Positions 38,934 through 48,487 of a DNA stretch of 64,000 bases are shown here, piece after piece (the first letter of the stretch is position 1; every line of letters starts with the position of its first letter). The position numbers were made by a program, and so were the translations under genes. The stretch lies in NCBI RefSeq assembly GCF_000745215.1, contig NZ_JQNK01000008.1, positions 186,001-250,000 on the forward strand, given 5' to 3'. Source of the stretch: Methylosinus sp. PW1. Lineage in GTDB: Bacteria; Pseudomonadota; Alphaproteobacteria; Rhizobiales; Beijerinckiaceae. The notes beneath the pieces are model-generated. The model was not told where the DNA came from. It did no database searches and saw only the letters and a list, made by a program, of their open reading frames with translations.

Positions 38934-39323
38934 TCAGAAGAATTCCAGCTCGCCGGCGGGGTGATCCGTTCGCCCGTCGTCGTCATGATCGCCGAGGCGC
39001 GCCGCCAGCTCCGCGAGCTTGACGCTGCGCGCCGCGGCGCCGCCGCAGAGCCGCCAATCCGCCGGCGCGAGCTCTGCGAGGGCGCAGACGAAATCCGATA
39101 GTCCCGAGAGCGTCTGCTCGATCGAGTCGATCGCCTGCGCCGAATGGATGAGCTCGTGCTTCTCCTCCACATTGCTCCATTCGACGCCGTCGACGAGGCA
39201 ATGGAGGCGGTCTGTCTCCTTGGCCGCGTTGCGGAGCTCTGTGGCCAGCCGCGAGAGGACCTCGACCAGCGGTTGGGGTCGCTCATGCGCGCCGCAGGGC
39301 GAGGTCGTCTTCGGCTCTGTCAT
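38934..39323 (-). CDS. Hypothetical chemotaxis protein, CheT-position gene (129 aa)
   Basis: A helical 129-residue protein (starts [20 protein letters not shown]) whose ATG overlaps the cheD stop (TGATG), so it is the last gene of the che operon. In Sinorhizobium meliloti this position after cheD is held by cheT, a small protein with distant CheZ resemblance. The segment AQAIDSIEQTLSGLSDFVCA could form a CheZ-like helical hairpin, but I see no certain catalytic Gln in a D/ExxxQ context. Assignment as CheT is positional inference. Confidence 0.7.
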   Translation of the reverse strand: MTEPKTTSPCGAHERPQPLVEVLSRLATELRNAAKETDRLHCLVDGVEWSNVEEKHELIHSAQAIDSIEQTLSGLSDFVCALAELAPADWRLCGGAAARSVKLAELAARLGDHDDDGRTDHPAGELEFF

Positions 39324-39859
39324 CAGAACAGCTCCAGTGAGCCCGCGGCCGGCAGCTTCGGCATGACGACCGGCGCCGGAGCGACGTTGGGCGTCGGGCC
39401 GGAGAGAAGGCTCTGCCGCGCGCGTCCCGACACGGGCTCGTATTCGACGCGTCGCCCTCTGTCGCCGCCGAGATGCTCGGCGACGAGGCGGATGCCTTCG
39501 TTCCTCAGAAAGCGCTTCGCGAATTCGGCGTTGCGCGCGCCGATGTCCGAGAGGCCTTCCATCATGCGCGCGCCGCCGAACAGCTTGCCTTCGAGATGGT
39601 CGCGGCGCGCGCCCTTCTTCAAGAGGCCGTTGACGAGCAGCTCCATGAGATGCACGCCGTAACGCTCTGCCTCGCCATTGCGCGACGAGGTGAAGTCGCC
39701 GGGCAGGAGGAAGTGGTTCATCCCTCCGACGCCGGCGCCGGCGTCCCGGAGGCAAGCGGCGACACAGGAGCCGAGCACCGTCGCGAGGACGACGCTGGGA
39801 TCGTCGACCACCCTATACTCGCCTTGGATGATGTGGACTCGTTTCATGGCTGCGTTCAT
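39323..39859 (-). CDS. cheD: Chemoreceptor glutamine deamidase CheD
   Basis: A 178-residue protein. The family Cys-His pair is visible in [12 protein letters not shown] (Cys) and [11 protein letters not shown] (His), followed by [20 protein letters not shown] and [12 protein letters not shown]. It deamidates receptor glutamines and may also help dephosphorylate CheY-like proteins. It starts 5 bases after the cheY2 stop; a second ATG at 39847 (MKRVHII) is an alternative start. Confidence 0.95.
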   Translation of the reverse strand: MNAAMKRVHIIQGEYRVVDDPSVVLATVLGSCVAACLRDAGAGVGGMNHFLLPGDFTSSRNGEAERYGVHLMELLVNGLLKKGARRDHLEGKLFGGARMMEGLSDIGARNAEFAKRFLRNEGIRLVAEHLGGDRGRRVEYEPVSGRARQSLLSGPTPNVAPAPVVMPKLPAAGSLELF

Positions 39860-39864
39860 TTGCG

Positions 39865-40254
39865 TCACGCGATTTTGCCGATGATCGCTTCGAGCGCTTT
39901 TTTGAGAGCCGGAACGGTGAAGGGCTTGGTGAGGAAGTTGTTGACGCCGAGCTTCACCGCATTCTCGAGCAGCGCCTTGTCGGCGCGTCCCGTGAGCATG
40001 ATGAAGGGGACTTTCTTGGTCGGATTGTAATTGCGGATCGCCTTCAGCAGGCCGAGCCCGTCGAGCTTGGGCATGTTGAAGTCGGAAATCACGAGATGCG
40101 CGGGAGTGGCCATCATGAATTGCAAGGCCTGCTCGCCGTCGCCGGCGAAAAAGATGTTGCGAACGCCGAGCTCCTCGAGACCGTCGCGAATGAGCATCCG
40201 GCTCGTGCTCGTGTCGTCCACGATCAAGACTCTCAACTGGTCGGCGATGGACAT
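39865..40254 (-). CDS. cheY2: Chemotaxis response regulator CheY (second copy)
   Basis: A 129-residue receiver with [20 protein letters not shown] (acidic pocket), phospho-acceptor Asp in [15 protein letters not shown], the conserved Thr in IMLTGRAD and Lys in FLTKPF. By position (after cheB, before cheD) it corresponds to rhizobial CheY2, the regulator that binds the motor. Motor binding is inferred from synteny only. Confidence 0.93.
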   Translation of the reverse strand: MSIADQLRVLIVDDTSTSRMLIRDGLEELGVRNIFFAGDGEQALQFMMATPAHLVISDFNMPKLDGLGLLKAIRNYNPTKKVPFIMLTGRADKALLENAVKLGVNNFLTKPFTVPALKKALEAIIGKIA

Positions 40255-40271
40255 GGAATTCCCCCGTACTG

Positions 40272-41327
40272 TTACTGGTTCGTCGAAGTGAGGATTTGGG
40301 CGGCGATGCGCTGCAGCGTGAGCTGCTTGCCGACGCCGCCGATCTCGAAGGCCGCTTTCGGCATGCCGTAGACGAGCGAGCTCGCCTCATCCTGGCCGAT
40401 CGTCTCCGCGCCGAGCTTGCGCATGGCCAGCAGACCTTGCGCGCCATCGCGGCCCATGCCGGTGAGAATCACGCCGAGCGCGTTGCGACCCGCGCTCTGC
40501 GCGACCGAATTGAACAGGACATCCACCGACGGACGATGCCCGTTCACCGCCTCCGTATTGCTGAGGCGGCACCGATAGCCGCCGACGCTCTTCACCACCT
40601 CGAGATGCGCGGCGCCGCCGGGCGCGAGATAGACGCGGCCGGGCAGGATCGGCGCGCCATCCGTGGCCTCGGCGACCTGCGGCTTGCACATGCGGTCGAG
40701 GCGCGCGGCGAAGCTCGCCGTGAACACCGGCGGCATGTGCTGGGTGACGATCGTCGGCGGACAATTTTCCGGAAAATGCGACAGTATGGTGAGGAGAGCC
40801 TCGACGCCTCCGGTGGAGGAGCCGATGGCGACGAGACGTCCATCCGGCGCATAGCGCGACGCCGCTGTCGGCGCCTCGCGTCGCGACGCGGCGGCCTCGA
40901 CGCGGACCGACTCGCTGCGCAGCGGCTCATGGCGGCCGATGGGCGAGGCGGCGATCGCCTTGATCTTCGCCGGCAGCTCGTCGAAAGAGCGCGGATCCTT
41001 GGATGACGGCTTGGCGACGCAATCGAAGGCGCCGATCTCGAGCGCTTTGATCGTCGTCGAGGCTCCGCGCTCCGTCACGGTCGAGACCATGATGACGCGC
41101 GTCGGACGCAGCCGCATGATCTTCTCGAGAAATTCGAGGCCGTTCATATTCGGCATCTCGACGTCGAGCGTCACCACATCGGGATTGAGCGTCTTGATGG
41201 CCTGGCGCGCCTCCAGCGGATCGGCGGCCTCGCCGACGACGGAGATGGCGGGATCACGACAGAGGGTCGCTGCGATGAGGCCGCGCATGGTTGCGGAATC
41301 GTCGACGATCAGCACACGAACAGACAT
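40272..41327 (-). CDS. cheB: Chemotaxis protein-glutamate methylesterase CheB
   Basis: A 351-residue two-domain protein. Receiver with [14 protein letters not shown] and Asp in [12 protein letters not shown]; linker; methylesterase domain with Ser in [11 protein letters not shown], His in [13 protein letters not shown] and the late Asp region [12 protein letters not shown]. It removes receptor methyl groups after phosphorylation by CheA. One base separates the cheR stop from its ATG. Confidence 0.96.
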   Translation of the reverse strand: MSVRVLIVDDSATMRGLIAATLCRDPAISVVGEAADPLEARQAIKTLNPDVVTLDVEMPNMNGLEFLEKIMRLRPTRVIMVSTVTERGASTTIKALEIGAFDCVAKPSSKDPRSFDELPAKIKAIAASPIGRHEPLRSESVRVEAAASRREAPTAASRYAPDGRLVAIGSSTGGVEALLTILSHFPENCPPTIVTQHMPPVFTASFAARLDRMCKPQVAEATDGAPILPGRVYLAPGGAAHLEVVKSVGGYRCRLSNTEAVNGHRPSVDVLFNSVAQSAGRNALGVILTGMGRDGAQGLLAMRKLGAETIGQDEASSLVYGMPKAAFEIGGVGKQLTLQRIAAQILTSTNQ

Positions 41328-41328
41328 C

Positions 41329-42207
41329 TCACGAAATTCCTCTGGAGCGAAGCCGATAAGTGGTGACGCCGTCATATTCGAAGGCGGAGGTGGCCGCGCC
41401 GGACACGCGCTCGGAATGGCCGATGTAGAGGCGCCCCTCGGCATTGAGCAGAGGAACGAAGCGGCTCCATATGTTCTCTTGCGTCTTCTCCTCGAAATAG
41501 ATCACGACATTTCGGCAGAAGATCGCATCGAAGCGGCCGCTCATCGGCCAATGGCCGATGAGATTGAGCTCGCGGAAGGAGACGAGCGAGGCGAGCTCCT
41601 CCGTCACGCCCCATTCGTCGCGGCCGCCGCCGAGCGGCGTGAACCAGCGGCTGCGCAGATGCGACGGCACCGCTTCCATGATCTCGCGGCTATAGACGCC
41701 ATTGGCGCCGGCGGCGACCATGTTCGGATCGATATCTGTGGCGAGAACCTTGACGTCGAGATCGGCCGCATCCGGTATGACGGAGAGGATCGACATGGCG
41801 ATCGAATAAGGCTCCTGGCCATTGGAGCAGGCCGCCGACCAGATGCGCAGCCGAGCGCCCTTGCGCACGGCGGCGGCGCGCTTGGCCAGCACATTCTCCT
41901 CGAGATGCTTGAAGTGATGTGGCTCACGGAAGAAGCGCGTCACATTTGTGGTGAGCGCCGCCATCATCTTCTGCCGCTCATCGACGCCATCCTCGCTGAC
42001 GATGAGCGCGCAATAGTCGCGGAAGCTCTCGAGGCCGAGGCTGCGCAGCCGCTTGGCCAGACGCGAATAGACGAGCGTGGCTTTCGAGTCCGGGAGATAG
42101 ATGCCGGCGTCCTCGTGCAGGATCGAGGCGATGCGCCGGAAATCCTCCTGTGTCAGCAGGAATTCCCCAGGGACGAGCGGAGCCGAGGCGAGTTGGCGGG
42201 TTTTCAT
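41329..42207 (-). CDS. cheR: Chemotaxis protein methyltransferase CheR
   Basis: A 292-residue SAM-dependent methyltransferase: N-terminal helical domain ([20 protein letters not shown]), [14 protein letters not shown], the SAM-binding [26 protein letters not shown] and [14 protein letters not shown]. It methylates receptor glutamates. The ATG at 42207 begins [16 protein letters not shown]; the long upstream extension of this frame lies over cheA and is not coding. Confidence 0.96.
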   Translation of the reverse strand: MKTRQLASAPLVPGEFLLTQEDFRRIASILHEDAGIYLPDSKATLVYSRLAKRLRSLGLESFRDYCALIVSEDGVDERQKMMAALTTNVTRFFREPHHFKHLEENVLAKRAAAVRKGARLRIWSAACSNGQEPYSIAMSILSVIPDAADLDVKVLATDIDPNMVAAGANGVYSREIMEAVPSHLRSRWFTPLGGGRDEWGVTEELASLVSFRELNLIGHWPMSGRFDAIFCRNVVIYFEEKTQENIWSRFVPLLNAEGRLYIGHSERVSGAATSAFEYDGVTTYRLRSRGIS

Positions 42208-42278
42208 GCGGCTGCTTGCGATTCTATCTGGAGTGGCGGCCCACGCGAGGCGTGGCGCGATGCTGGCGTCGAAGCGGC

Positions 42279-44444
42279 CTATTCCGCCGCCGCCGGCATT
42301 TCCGCGACGATCATATCGGCGCGTGGCCGCGCGACGATCGCATCGACGTCGAGAATGAGAGCGACGCGGCCGTCGCCGAGGATCGTCGCGGCGGCGATGC
42401 CATGCACATGGCCGTAGTTCGTCTCGAGGCTCTTGATGACGACCTGGCGTTGACCCTGGATGGCGTCGACGAGCAGCGCGCATTTGGCGCCGCTCTCCGA
42501 CTCGACGAGAAGCGCGACCTGCGACGTCGGCTCGATCGGCTCGTCGCGATAGAGCAGCACGGCGCCGACGTCGATCAATGGCGTGAAAGTGTTGCGCGTG
42601 GCGATGACGCGCGAGCCGGTGCCGAGCTCGTGCACGCTCTCCTTCTTGGGCTGCAGCGTCTCGATGATCGCCGTCAGCGGAATGACCAGCGTCTGTCCGC
42701 CGACAGTGACGACCATGCCGTCGAGAACCGCGAGCGTGAGCGGCAGGCTCATCGAGAAGGTGGAGCCGCGGCCGGGAACGGAGGAGATGGAGATGCGGCC
42801 GCCGAGCGCTTGAATCGCGCGCTTGACCACATCCATGCCGACGCCGCGCCCGGAGATGTTGGACACGGAGGAGGCGGTGGAGAAGCCGGGCAGGAAGATG
42901 AGATTATCGATCTCATCGTCGGTGAGATTGGCTTCCGCCGGTATGAGCCCCTTGGAGACCGCGATCTGACGCACGCGCGCGCGATTTATGCCGGCGCCGT
43001 CGTCGGCGACCTCTATGACGATGCGGCCGGAGCGATGTGTCGCCGAAAGACGCAGCGAGCCTTCCTCCGGCTTGCCGGCGGCGATCCGGTCTTCCGCTTT
43101 CTCGATGCCGTGATCGACGGCGTTGCGGATCATATGGGTGAGCGGATCGGTCAGGCGCTCGATGACGGTCTTGTCGACCTCGGTCGTCTCGCCGTCCATG
43201 ACGAGGCGCACGGCTTTTCCGGTCATCGACGCCACCTCGCGCACGGTGCGCGACATGCGCTGGAACACCGGCTTCACCGGCTGCGCGCGGATGGCCATCA
43301 CGCTGTCTTGAATGTCGCGCGTCAGCTGCTCGAGCTCGTCGAGGCCGATCACGACGGAAGAGGCGCGCGAGAGGCCGGCCTCCGAAACGCGCTGCGACAG
43401 CATCGCCTGATTGATGACCAGCTCGCCGACGAGATTGATGAGGCGATCGACGCGATCGAGATCGACGCGGATCGTCGCCTGCACGGAGCCAGAGCCCTCG
43501 CCCTTCGCGGATTCCGCCTTGGCTGCGGCGGGATGCTCGTCGCTCGGCGCGGCGAAGGAAGCCGGCGTGGGATCGATGGCGACGCTCGCCTGCTTGGGCT
43601 CGGCGACGGCGACGGGCGCCTCCGGCGCCTCATGCGGCTCGAGCGACTCCTGCAGAGCCTCGAGCAGCTTGCCGACATCGGCCGTCTCGACCGAAAGCTC
43701 GCAATCCCATTCGACGAACTCGAACACCTCGCGCACCTGCGCTTCGGAAGCGCCGGTCGTCAGATGAATCGTCCACGAGAGATAGGCGCCTTCCGGGTCG
43801 AGCTCCGACAGCAGCGGAATCTCGGAGATATCGCATTCGACGCTCGTCTCGCCGAGGCCGCCGAGCTCGCGCAGCAGGCGCAGCGACTCGTTGGCTTTGG
43901 CGTAGAGGCCGGCGCTCGGCTTGAACCGAACGATGAAATCCTGCGTCGCCGGCGCCTCCGGCTCGCCGATATCGAAGATGGAATCGAGTGAGATGCAGAC
44001 AGGCTGGAAGTCGAGCGCCTCGACGCTGACCTTGCCATCGTCGTCGCCATGTCGCGGAGCGCCGCCGAGCAGAGCGCTGAGCTCGTCCGCGATGACCTTC
44101 ACCGCGCTCGCATCTGCGCTGCCGCCTTCGCGCGCGGCGCGAACGAGATCGGCGAGCACGTCGGAAGCGCGCAGCAGCGTCTTGGTGACGGCCGGCGTCG
44201 CTGCGAGCTTGGCGGATCTTATGAGATCGAGCGTGGTCTCGAAGACATGGACGAATTCCACGAGCTCGTCGAAGCCGAAGGCGCCCGCGCCACCCTTGAT
44301 CGAGTGAACGGCGCGAAACACGGCGTTGACGGTCTCGAGGTCGTCGTCTCCATCCTCCATTCGGAGCAGCCCGCTCTCCAGCTCGACGAGCTGCTCCTCA
44401 CATTCTTGAAAGAATGTCTGCTTGATGGCGGCCATCGGATCCAC
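42279..44444 (-). CDS. cheA: Chemotaxis histidine kinase CheA
   Basis: A 721-residue kinase. P1 with phospho-His 47 in FRAVHSIKGGAGAFG; a P2-like region; dimerisation domain (RVDLDRVDRLINLVGELVIN); HATPase with HMIRNAVDHGIE, VADDGAGIN, GFSTASSVSNISGRGVGMDV; and a C-terminal CheW-like P5 domain. GTG at 44444 is chosen because AAGGGAGA lies 7 bases upstream; a TTG at 44462 is possible. A run of Glu/Ala/Pro-rich linker separates P2 and P3. Confidence 0.96.
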   Translation of the reverse strand: MDPMAAIKQTFFQECEEQLVELESGLLRMEDGDDDLETVNAVFRAVHSIKGGAGAFGFDELVEFVHVFETTLDLIRSAKLAATPAVTKTLLRASDVLADLVRAAREGGSADASAVKVIADELSALLGGAPRHGDDDGKVSVEALDFQPVCISLDSIFDIGEPEAPATQDFIVRFKPSAGLYAKANESLRLLRELGGLGETSVECDISEIPLLSELDPEGAYLSWTIHLTTGASEAQVREVFEFVEWDCELSVETADVGKLLEALQESLEPHEAPEAPVAVAEPKQASVAIDPTPASFAAPSDEHPAAAKAESAKGEGSGSVQATIRVDLDRVDRLINLVGELVINQAMLSQRVSEAGLSRASSVVIGLDELEQLTRDIQDSVMAIRAQPVKPVFQRMSRTVREVASMTGKAVRLVMDGETTEVDKTVIERLTDPLTHMIRNAVDHGIEKAEDRIAAGKPEEGSLRLSATHRSGRIVIEVADDGAGINRARVRQIAVSKGLIPAEANLTDDEIDNLIFLPGFSTASSVSNISGRGVGMDVVKRAIQALGGRISISSVPGRGSTFSMSLPLTLAVLDGMVVTVGGQTLVIPLTAIIETLQPKKESVHELGTGSRVIATRNTFTPLIDVGAVLLYRDEPIEPTSQVALLVESESGAKCALLVDAIQGQRQVVIKSLETNYGHVHGIAAATILGDGRVALILDVDAIVARPRADMIVAEMPAAAE

Positions 44445-44472
44445 GGGCGATCTCCCTTGCAACGCTACGCTT

Positions 44473-44838
44473 TTACACAGCCACGCGGCGAATTGCGTCC
44501 ACGAGCTTCACGGGATTGAACGGCTTGACGATCCAGCCCGTGGCGCCGGCGCGGCGCGCGCGGTCCTTCTTCTCGCCGTCGCTCTCGGTCGTCAGCACCA
44601 GAATCGGCACGCCGCGATGCTTCTCGTGCCGGCGCACGCCTTCGATGAAGCCGAAGCCGTCCATGCGCGGCATGTTGATGTCGGTGACGATGACATCGGG
44701 CGTCTCCTTCTCGAGCACTTCCAGCCCGTGCACTCCGTCTTCGGCCTGCACGACGCTGAAGCCCGCATCGGACAGTGCGAGCATCAGCATCTCGCGCATG
44801 GTTCGAGAATCGTCGACGGTCAGAATAGTCTTGCTCAT
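44473..44838 (-). CDS. cheY1: Chemotaxis response regulator CheY (first copy)
   Basis: A 121-residue receiver starting MSKTILTVDDSRTMREMLML, with Asp in VIVTDINMPRMDGFGF, the conserved Thr in LVLTTESDGEKKDRAR and Lys in WIVKPFNPVKL. It is the nearest CheY to cheA, the position of rhizobial CheY1, which acts as a phosphate sink. Its ATG overlaps the stop of the STAS gene. Confidence 0.93.
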   Translation of the reverse strand: MSKTILTVDDSRTMREMLMLALSDAGFSVVQAEDGVHGLEVLEKETPDVIVTDINMPRMDGFGFIEGVRRHEKHRGVPILVLTTESDGEKKDRARRAGATGWIVKPFNPVKLVDAIRRVAV

Positions 44839-45113
44839 TTCGTGCTTTCCTGTTCGGAAATATCGGTGAAGGGAATGCCGAGCGTCTCCAGGGCGTCGAG
44901 GAGAGGCTCGGACGGATGGGCGACATTCAAGGGCAATCCATCCGCCGTCCAGGTCGCATGCGCGGACAGCAGCACTTGGATGCATTGCGCGCCGACCTTG
45001 GCGACGCTCGAGGCGTCGATCGTCAGCGGATTGCCGCGCGCGTGCAGAAGCTCCGCGGCGAGCGGAGAGGCCGCGCGAATGTCGAGGATCTCGGGTAGGC
45101 TGACAGTGACCAT
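44835..45113 (-). CDS. STAS-domain protein of the che operon
   Basis: A 92-residue STAS (anti-sigma antagonist-like) domain: LPEILDIRAASPLAAELLHA, PLTIDASSVAKVGAQCIQVL and LNVAHPSEPLLDALETLGI. The Ser-Ser in DASSVAKV sits where STAS proteins are phosphorylated. It overlaps cheY1 and lies upstream of cheA, the same position as S. meliloti cheS, whose product helps CheA-dependent CheY1 dephosphorylation. Identity with CheS is inferred from position and size. Confidence 0.85.
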   Translation of the reverse strand: MVTVSLPEILDIRAASPLAAELLHARGNPLTIDASSVAKVGAQCIQVLLSAHATWTADGLPLNVAHPSEPLLDALETLGIPFTDISEQESTK

Positions 45114-45156
45114 CGGCTCGTCTCTGTGTCGTTGCGGGGGAAGGCGAGGCTTTGGC

Positions 45157-45627
45157 TCAAGCCGCGTCGAGAACCGGCTCCGGCAGCAGATTCTGGATGG
45201 TCAGCACGCTGATCATCTCGTCGCCCGCGGCGACGACGCCCTTCACGAATGTCCGCGCGATCTCGGAGGCGACCTCGGGAGTCGGCTGAATCGCGTCCTG
45301 CGTCAGCGTCAGAATATTCGACACAGCGTCGACGAGAAGACCGACGACCTGTCCGGACGATTGCACGACGATGACTGCATGACGCGCCGTCGGCTCGCTC
45401 TGCATCAGTCCGAGACGCGTGGCGAGATCAATGACCGGCAGCACCGCGCCGCGCAGATTGATGACGCCGCGCACGAAGGTCGGCGCGTGGGGCAAGGGCG
45501 TCGCCGGCGTCCAGCCGCGAATTTCGCGCACCGCCATAATGTCGATGCAGAATGTCTGGGCGCCGATGTGAAAGGCGATGAACTCCTTCGCCTCATTCGT
45601 CGCCACGCGGGAAAACGTCTCGGCCAT
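45157..45627 (-). CDS. cheW: Chemotaxis coupling protein CheW
   Basis: A 156-residue CheW: EFIAFHIGAQTFCIDIMAVR, EIRGWTPATPLPHAPTFVRG, VINLRGAVLPVIDLATRLGL and VGLLVDAVSNILTLTQDAIQ. It links receptors to CheA. Its ATG (45627) is 2 bases after the chemoreceptor stop codon. A TTG two codons earlier (45633) would overlap that stop. Confidence 0.96.
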   Translation of the reverse strand: MAETFSRVATNEAKEFIAFHIGAQTFCIDIMAVREIRGWTPATPLPHAPTFVRGVINLRGAVLPVIDLATRLGLMQSEPTARHAVIVVQSSGQVVGLLVDAVSNILTLTQDAIQPTPEVASEIARTFVKGVVAAGDEMISVLTIQNLLPEPVLDAA

Positions 45628-45629
45628 GA

Positions 45630-47153
45630 TCAAAACTCCTCCCAGCCTTCCTCGACCTGCGCAGGCTGCTCTTTCGGAAGTGCGCCGCCACGCGCCGTGA
45701 CGCGCCGTGGCTGCGGCGGCGCTTTGTTCGTCGAATGCGGCTTTTGCCGCTTGGACGCAAAAGTCGCGGCGTCGCCACGCTCGCCGAGATCGAAGGCGGC
45801 GACGGATGTGGCCAGCCGCTCGATGTCGCTCTTCAAGCCATGGCTCGCGGCGGTCGTCTCCTCGACCATTGCGGCGTTCTGCTGCGTGAATTGATCCATT
45901 TGGGCGACGGCCGTGTTGACCTCTGCGAGGCCGGTCGCCTGCTCGCGCGCGCCATTGGCGATCTCGACCACCACCTTGTTCGCCTCGACCACCTGATCCA
46001 CGATGCGATCGAGCGACTTGCCGGTCTGCGCGACCAGCGCCACGCCATCCTCGACTTGCGAGGAGGATGTCGAGATGAGGCTCTTGATCTCGCGCGCGGC
46101 CTCCGCCGAGCGCTGCGCGAGCGCGCGCACCTCGGAGGCGACCACGGCGAAGCCGCGTCCCGCCTCACCCGCACGCGCGGCCTCGACTCCTGCATTGAGC
46201 GCGAGAAGATTCGTTTGAAAGGCGATCTCGTCGATCACGCCGATGATCTGGCCGATCTGGCGCGAGGAGGTCTCGATGCGCCCCATGGCCTCGATCGCAT
46301 TGCGCACGATCTCGCTGCTGCGCGTTGCGTCGGCCTGCGCCTCTGACACGACGCCGGCCGCGCGCTGCGCGCCATCCGACGTCTTGTGAACCGTCGCGGT
46401 GATCTCCTCGAGCGCCGCGGACGTCTGCTCGAGGCTGGCCGCCTGCTGCTCCGTGCGCTGCGCCAGCGCATCCGCCGCTCCGGCGATCTCGCCGGTCCGC
46501 GAGGTGAGTCCGTCTATATGGTCGAGCATATCCGCGAAGGCGCTGCGCAGCTTGTCGAGCGCGACATTGTAGCAATGGCGAATCTTCTCGTAATCGGATG
46601 AGAAAGGATCGTTCAGCCGGTGCTTGAGATTGCCGGCCGCGAGACGCTCCAGCCCTTCCGTGAAGGACTTCATGAAGAATTCGTGCGCCTCGACATAGCC
46701 GCGCGACTCGGCGTCCTGCGATGCGCGGCGCTCGGTCGCCGCGCGCTGCTCCGCGCTCGCTGCGTCGGCGCGACGACGGACATCGCTCTGCAGTGTGGCG
46801 CGAAGATTTTCCAGCGCGTCGAAGACGGCGGTCAGCTCGCCGCTCTTGCCGCTTTTCCCGACCGGAGTCTCGAGATCGCCATTGCGAATGCGATCGAGCG
46901 TCGCGACGAGAGACGTAGCCGGGCGGGACACGCGGCTCGCGATCACTCTATGAGCGGCGATCGTGCCGATGAGCGAGACGCTCGCTCCAGCGGCTCCCCA
47001 TAATGGATCGAAAGAGGCTCCGCCTTGCAGCAAATGCGGGCCGAGCGATAGGAGCGGTCCGACTGCGATCCCGATGACGGGCGCAAGAAGTGTCGCGTAT
47101 GTTTTCACCGCTCTGCCCCCGCTGCTGATGTAACGACGATCGGGTTCCGCCAT
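45630..47153 (-). CDS. Methyl-accepting chemotaxis protein heading the che operon
   Basis: A 507-residue receptor. One or two hydrophobic N-terminal segments (TYATLLAPVIGIAVGPLLSL, and a second near SVSLIGTIAAHRVI), a HAMP (RVSRPATSLVATLDRIRNGD), a second HAMP-like repeat, then the signalling domain with the tip IDEIAFQTNLLALNAGVEAA. The C-terminus ends AQVEEGWEEF, an acidic aromatic end that could act as a CheR/CheB tether. The ATG at 47153 (MAEPDRRYISS) is chosen; the reading frame runs upstream to 47306. Confidence 0.93.
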   Translation of the reverse strand: MAEPDRRYISSGGRAVKTYATLLAPVIGIAVGPLLSLGPHLLQGGASFDPLWGAAGASVSLIGTIAAHRVIASRVSRPATSLVATLDRIRNGDLETPVGKSGKSGELTAVFDALENLRATLQSDVRRRADAASAEQRAATERRASQDAESRGYVEAHEFFMKSFTEGLERLAAGNLKHRLNDPFSSDYEKIRHCYNVALDKLRSAFADMLDHIDGLTSRTGEIAGAADALAQRTEQQAASLEQTSAALEEITATVHKTSDGAQRAAGVVSEAQADATRSSEIVRNAIEAMGRIETSSRQIGQIIGVIDEIAFQTNLLALNAGVEAARAGEAGRGFAVVASEVRALAQRSAEAAREIKSLISTSSSQVEDGVALVAQTGKSLDRIVDQVVEANKVVVEIANGAREQATGLAEVNTAVAQMDQFTQQNAAMVEETTAASHGLKSDIERLATSVAAFDLGERGDAATFASKRQKPHSTNKAPPQPRRVTARGGALPKEQPAQVEEGWEEF

Positions 47154-47491
47154 GGCGGACGACCTTGCGATCACTGATGCAGGCGAAAGGACGCGAGGTC
47201 CCGTCACGCGCGCGCGGGGCTCTCGCGCATAGAGCGGCGTCGCGTTGGTTCGACTGATCGTGCGGAAGGAGGCGCCCCCGACGGGGACATGCCGGATCGC
47301 CGGCATATCGAGGCAGCTTCATGCTTTTGACCGACGTCTGAACGGTCAACCCGATATGCTTCGAGCCTAGCGATGGGCGGTTAAATCTTCATTAGCGGGC
47401 AATAGAGGCGTCCGCCGCGGGCGGACGCCATGATTCGAGACAATGGACACGCCGCTGCGCCGAAGAACCGGCGCATCGCTCCACCGACGGA
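47154..47491 (-). promoter_or_regulatory. Promoter region of the che operon
   Basis: A 338-base gap before the operon-leading receptor. No convincing gene. It contains an AT-richer patch (about 47375-47406) and the hairpin at 47407-47429. The che promoter is probably here; no specific sigma-factor site could be named. Confidence 0.45.
47407..47429 (-). terminator. Probable terminator of the small gene upstream of che
   Basis: A perfect 10-bp stem GGCGTCCGCC / GGCGGACGCC with a 3-base loop, about 60 bases past the stop of the minus-strand gene at 47492-47749; on that strand it is followed by TCTATT. Confidence 0.6.
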
Positions 47492-47749
47492 TCAGGCCAC
47501 GCGATGCGCGGGAATATAAGGCGTGACGCGGGGGGAGGTGGCCCCGATGTCGCTCTTGTGACGGTCGAGCGCCGCCACTGTCGGCTTGTGCACGGGAGAC
47601 TCGCTCGCCTGACCATTGGAGCTATCATAGATGCTCGAAAGCTCGCCGATGAACCGCTCCATGGCCTTCAACGCCTGATACTCGGGGATCTGCGTGAGCT
47701 GTTCGATCATCTGCTCGCGAAGCTGCTTCAATTCATTGATTGGGTGCAT
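47492..47749 (-). CDS. Small hypothetical protein (85 aa)
   Basis: Starts MHPINELKQLREQMIEQLTQ with GGGAG 8 bases upstream. An N-terminal amphipathic helix (to about residue 40, ALKAMERFIGELSSIYDSSN) is followed by a flexible tail ending VTPYIPAHRVA. No membrane segment or known domain. It lies between the PilZ gene and the che operon on the same strand; a motility link is possible but unproven. Confidence 0.65.
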   Translation of the reverse strand: MHPINELKQLREQMIEQLTQIPEYQALKAMERFIGELSSIYDSSNGQASESPVHKPTVAALDRHKSDIGATSPRVTPYIPAHRVA

Positions 47750-47830
47750 TGTGGAGTCTCCCAGGAACGGCGGGTCGTTAAGAAATTAGTAATCAAATCT
47801 GGTGCGAGCCTTGCGCCGTTCCCGCGCTAC

Positions 47831-48325
47831 TCATTGAAGTGAATAGTACGGGCCGCTCATCCGCAGGAGCAATTTCTCATTGTGCGGCCAGCGGCCCTTC
47901 ATCCGGCAGCCGGCGTCGACGCCATTTTGCCATATCACATTGGCGGCGAGCAGAGCTCCTTGCTGATCGTCATAGAGAATGATGGAGCGCGGCAGCGGCA
48001 CACGCTGCGCGAGGCGTAGCCTGATGCCGCCGCCAGTCTTGTTCCTATAGAGAAATTCCGTCAGGAAGCGTTCGCCGCCGTCGAGGATCTTGCCGGACTG
48101 CAAATGTACTGGACGCCGCGCCTCTCGACGACGCTCGATGAACGACGGCGGCTCCTCCACGACGACAGAATAAGTGACCACGCCCTCGCGCGGAAGCATT
48201 CGCGACGTGACCGAGCGAAGCCATGCGCCTGCGCCAAGGTCCCGCGCCTTCATGCCGTTCAAAAGCGGCTTGATCGCATTTCGTCTCGTCAACTCCAACG
48301 CCCCTCTGTCGATCGCGCCGAACAT
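47831..48325 (-). CDS. PilZ domain protein (probable c-di-GMP receptor)
   Basis: A 164-residue protein. The PilZ signature is visible: RxxxR in ERRREARRPVHL, followed by the NxTxxG form of the second motif in YRNKTGGGIRL, and then PLPRSIILYDDQQGALLAAN and VIWQNGVDAGCRMKGRW. The N-terminal 70 residues are helical and unassigned. It lies between flagellar and chemotaxis genes, so control of motility by cyclic-di-GMP is a reasonable inference. Confidence 0.8.
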   Translation of the reverse strand: MFGAIDRGALELTRRNAIKPLLNGMKARDLGAGAWLRSVTSRMLPREGVVTYSVVVEEPPSFIERRREARRPVHLQSGKILDGGERFLTEFLYRNKTGGGIRLRLAQRVPLPRSIILYDDQQGALLAANVIWQNGVDAGCRMKGRWPHNEKLLLRMSGPYYSLQ

Positions 48326-48487
48326 CTCGAGAAGTCGAGCCTCTCGTCGGCGTGTGAAAGATAGGAGCGCGATATTATTTCGAGGTTAACCGTTTTCACC
48401 GAAAGCTACATTCGCGCGCAGCCGACAGCCTCACGCAAGCCTGGAGACTTCTAATCCCGGCGTCTCACGGATATGAAGGAATGACAG

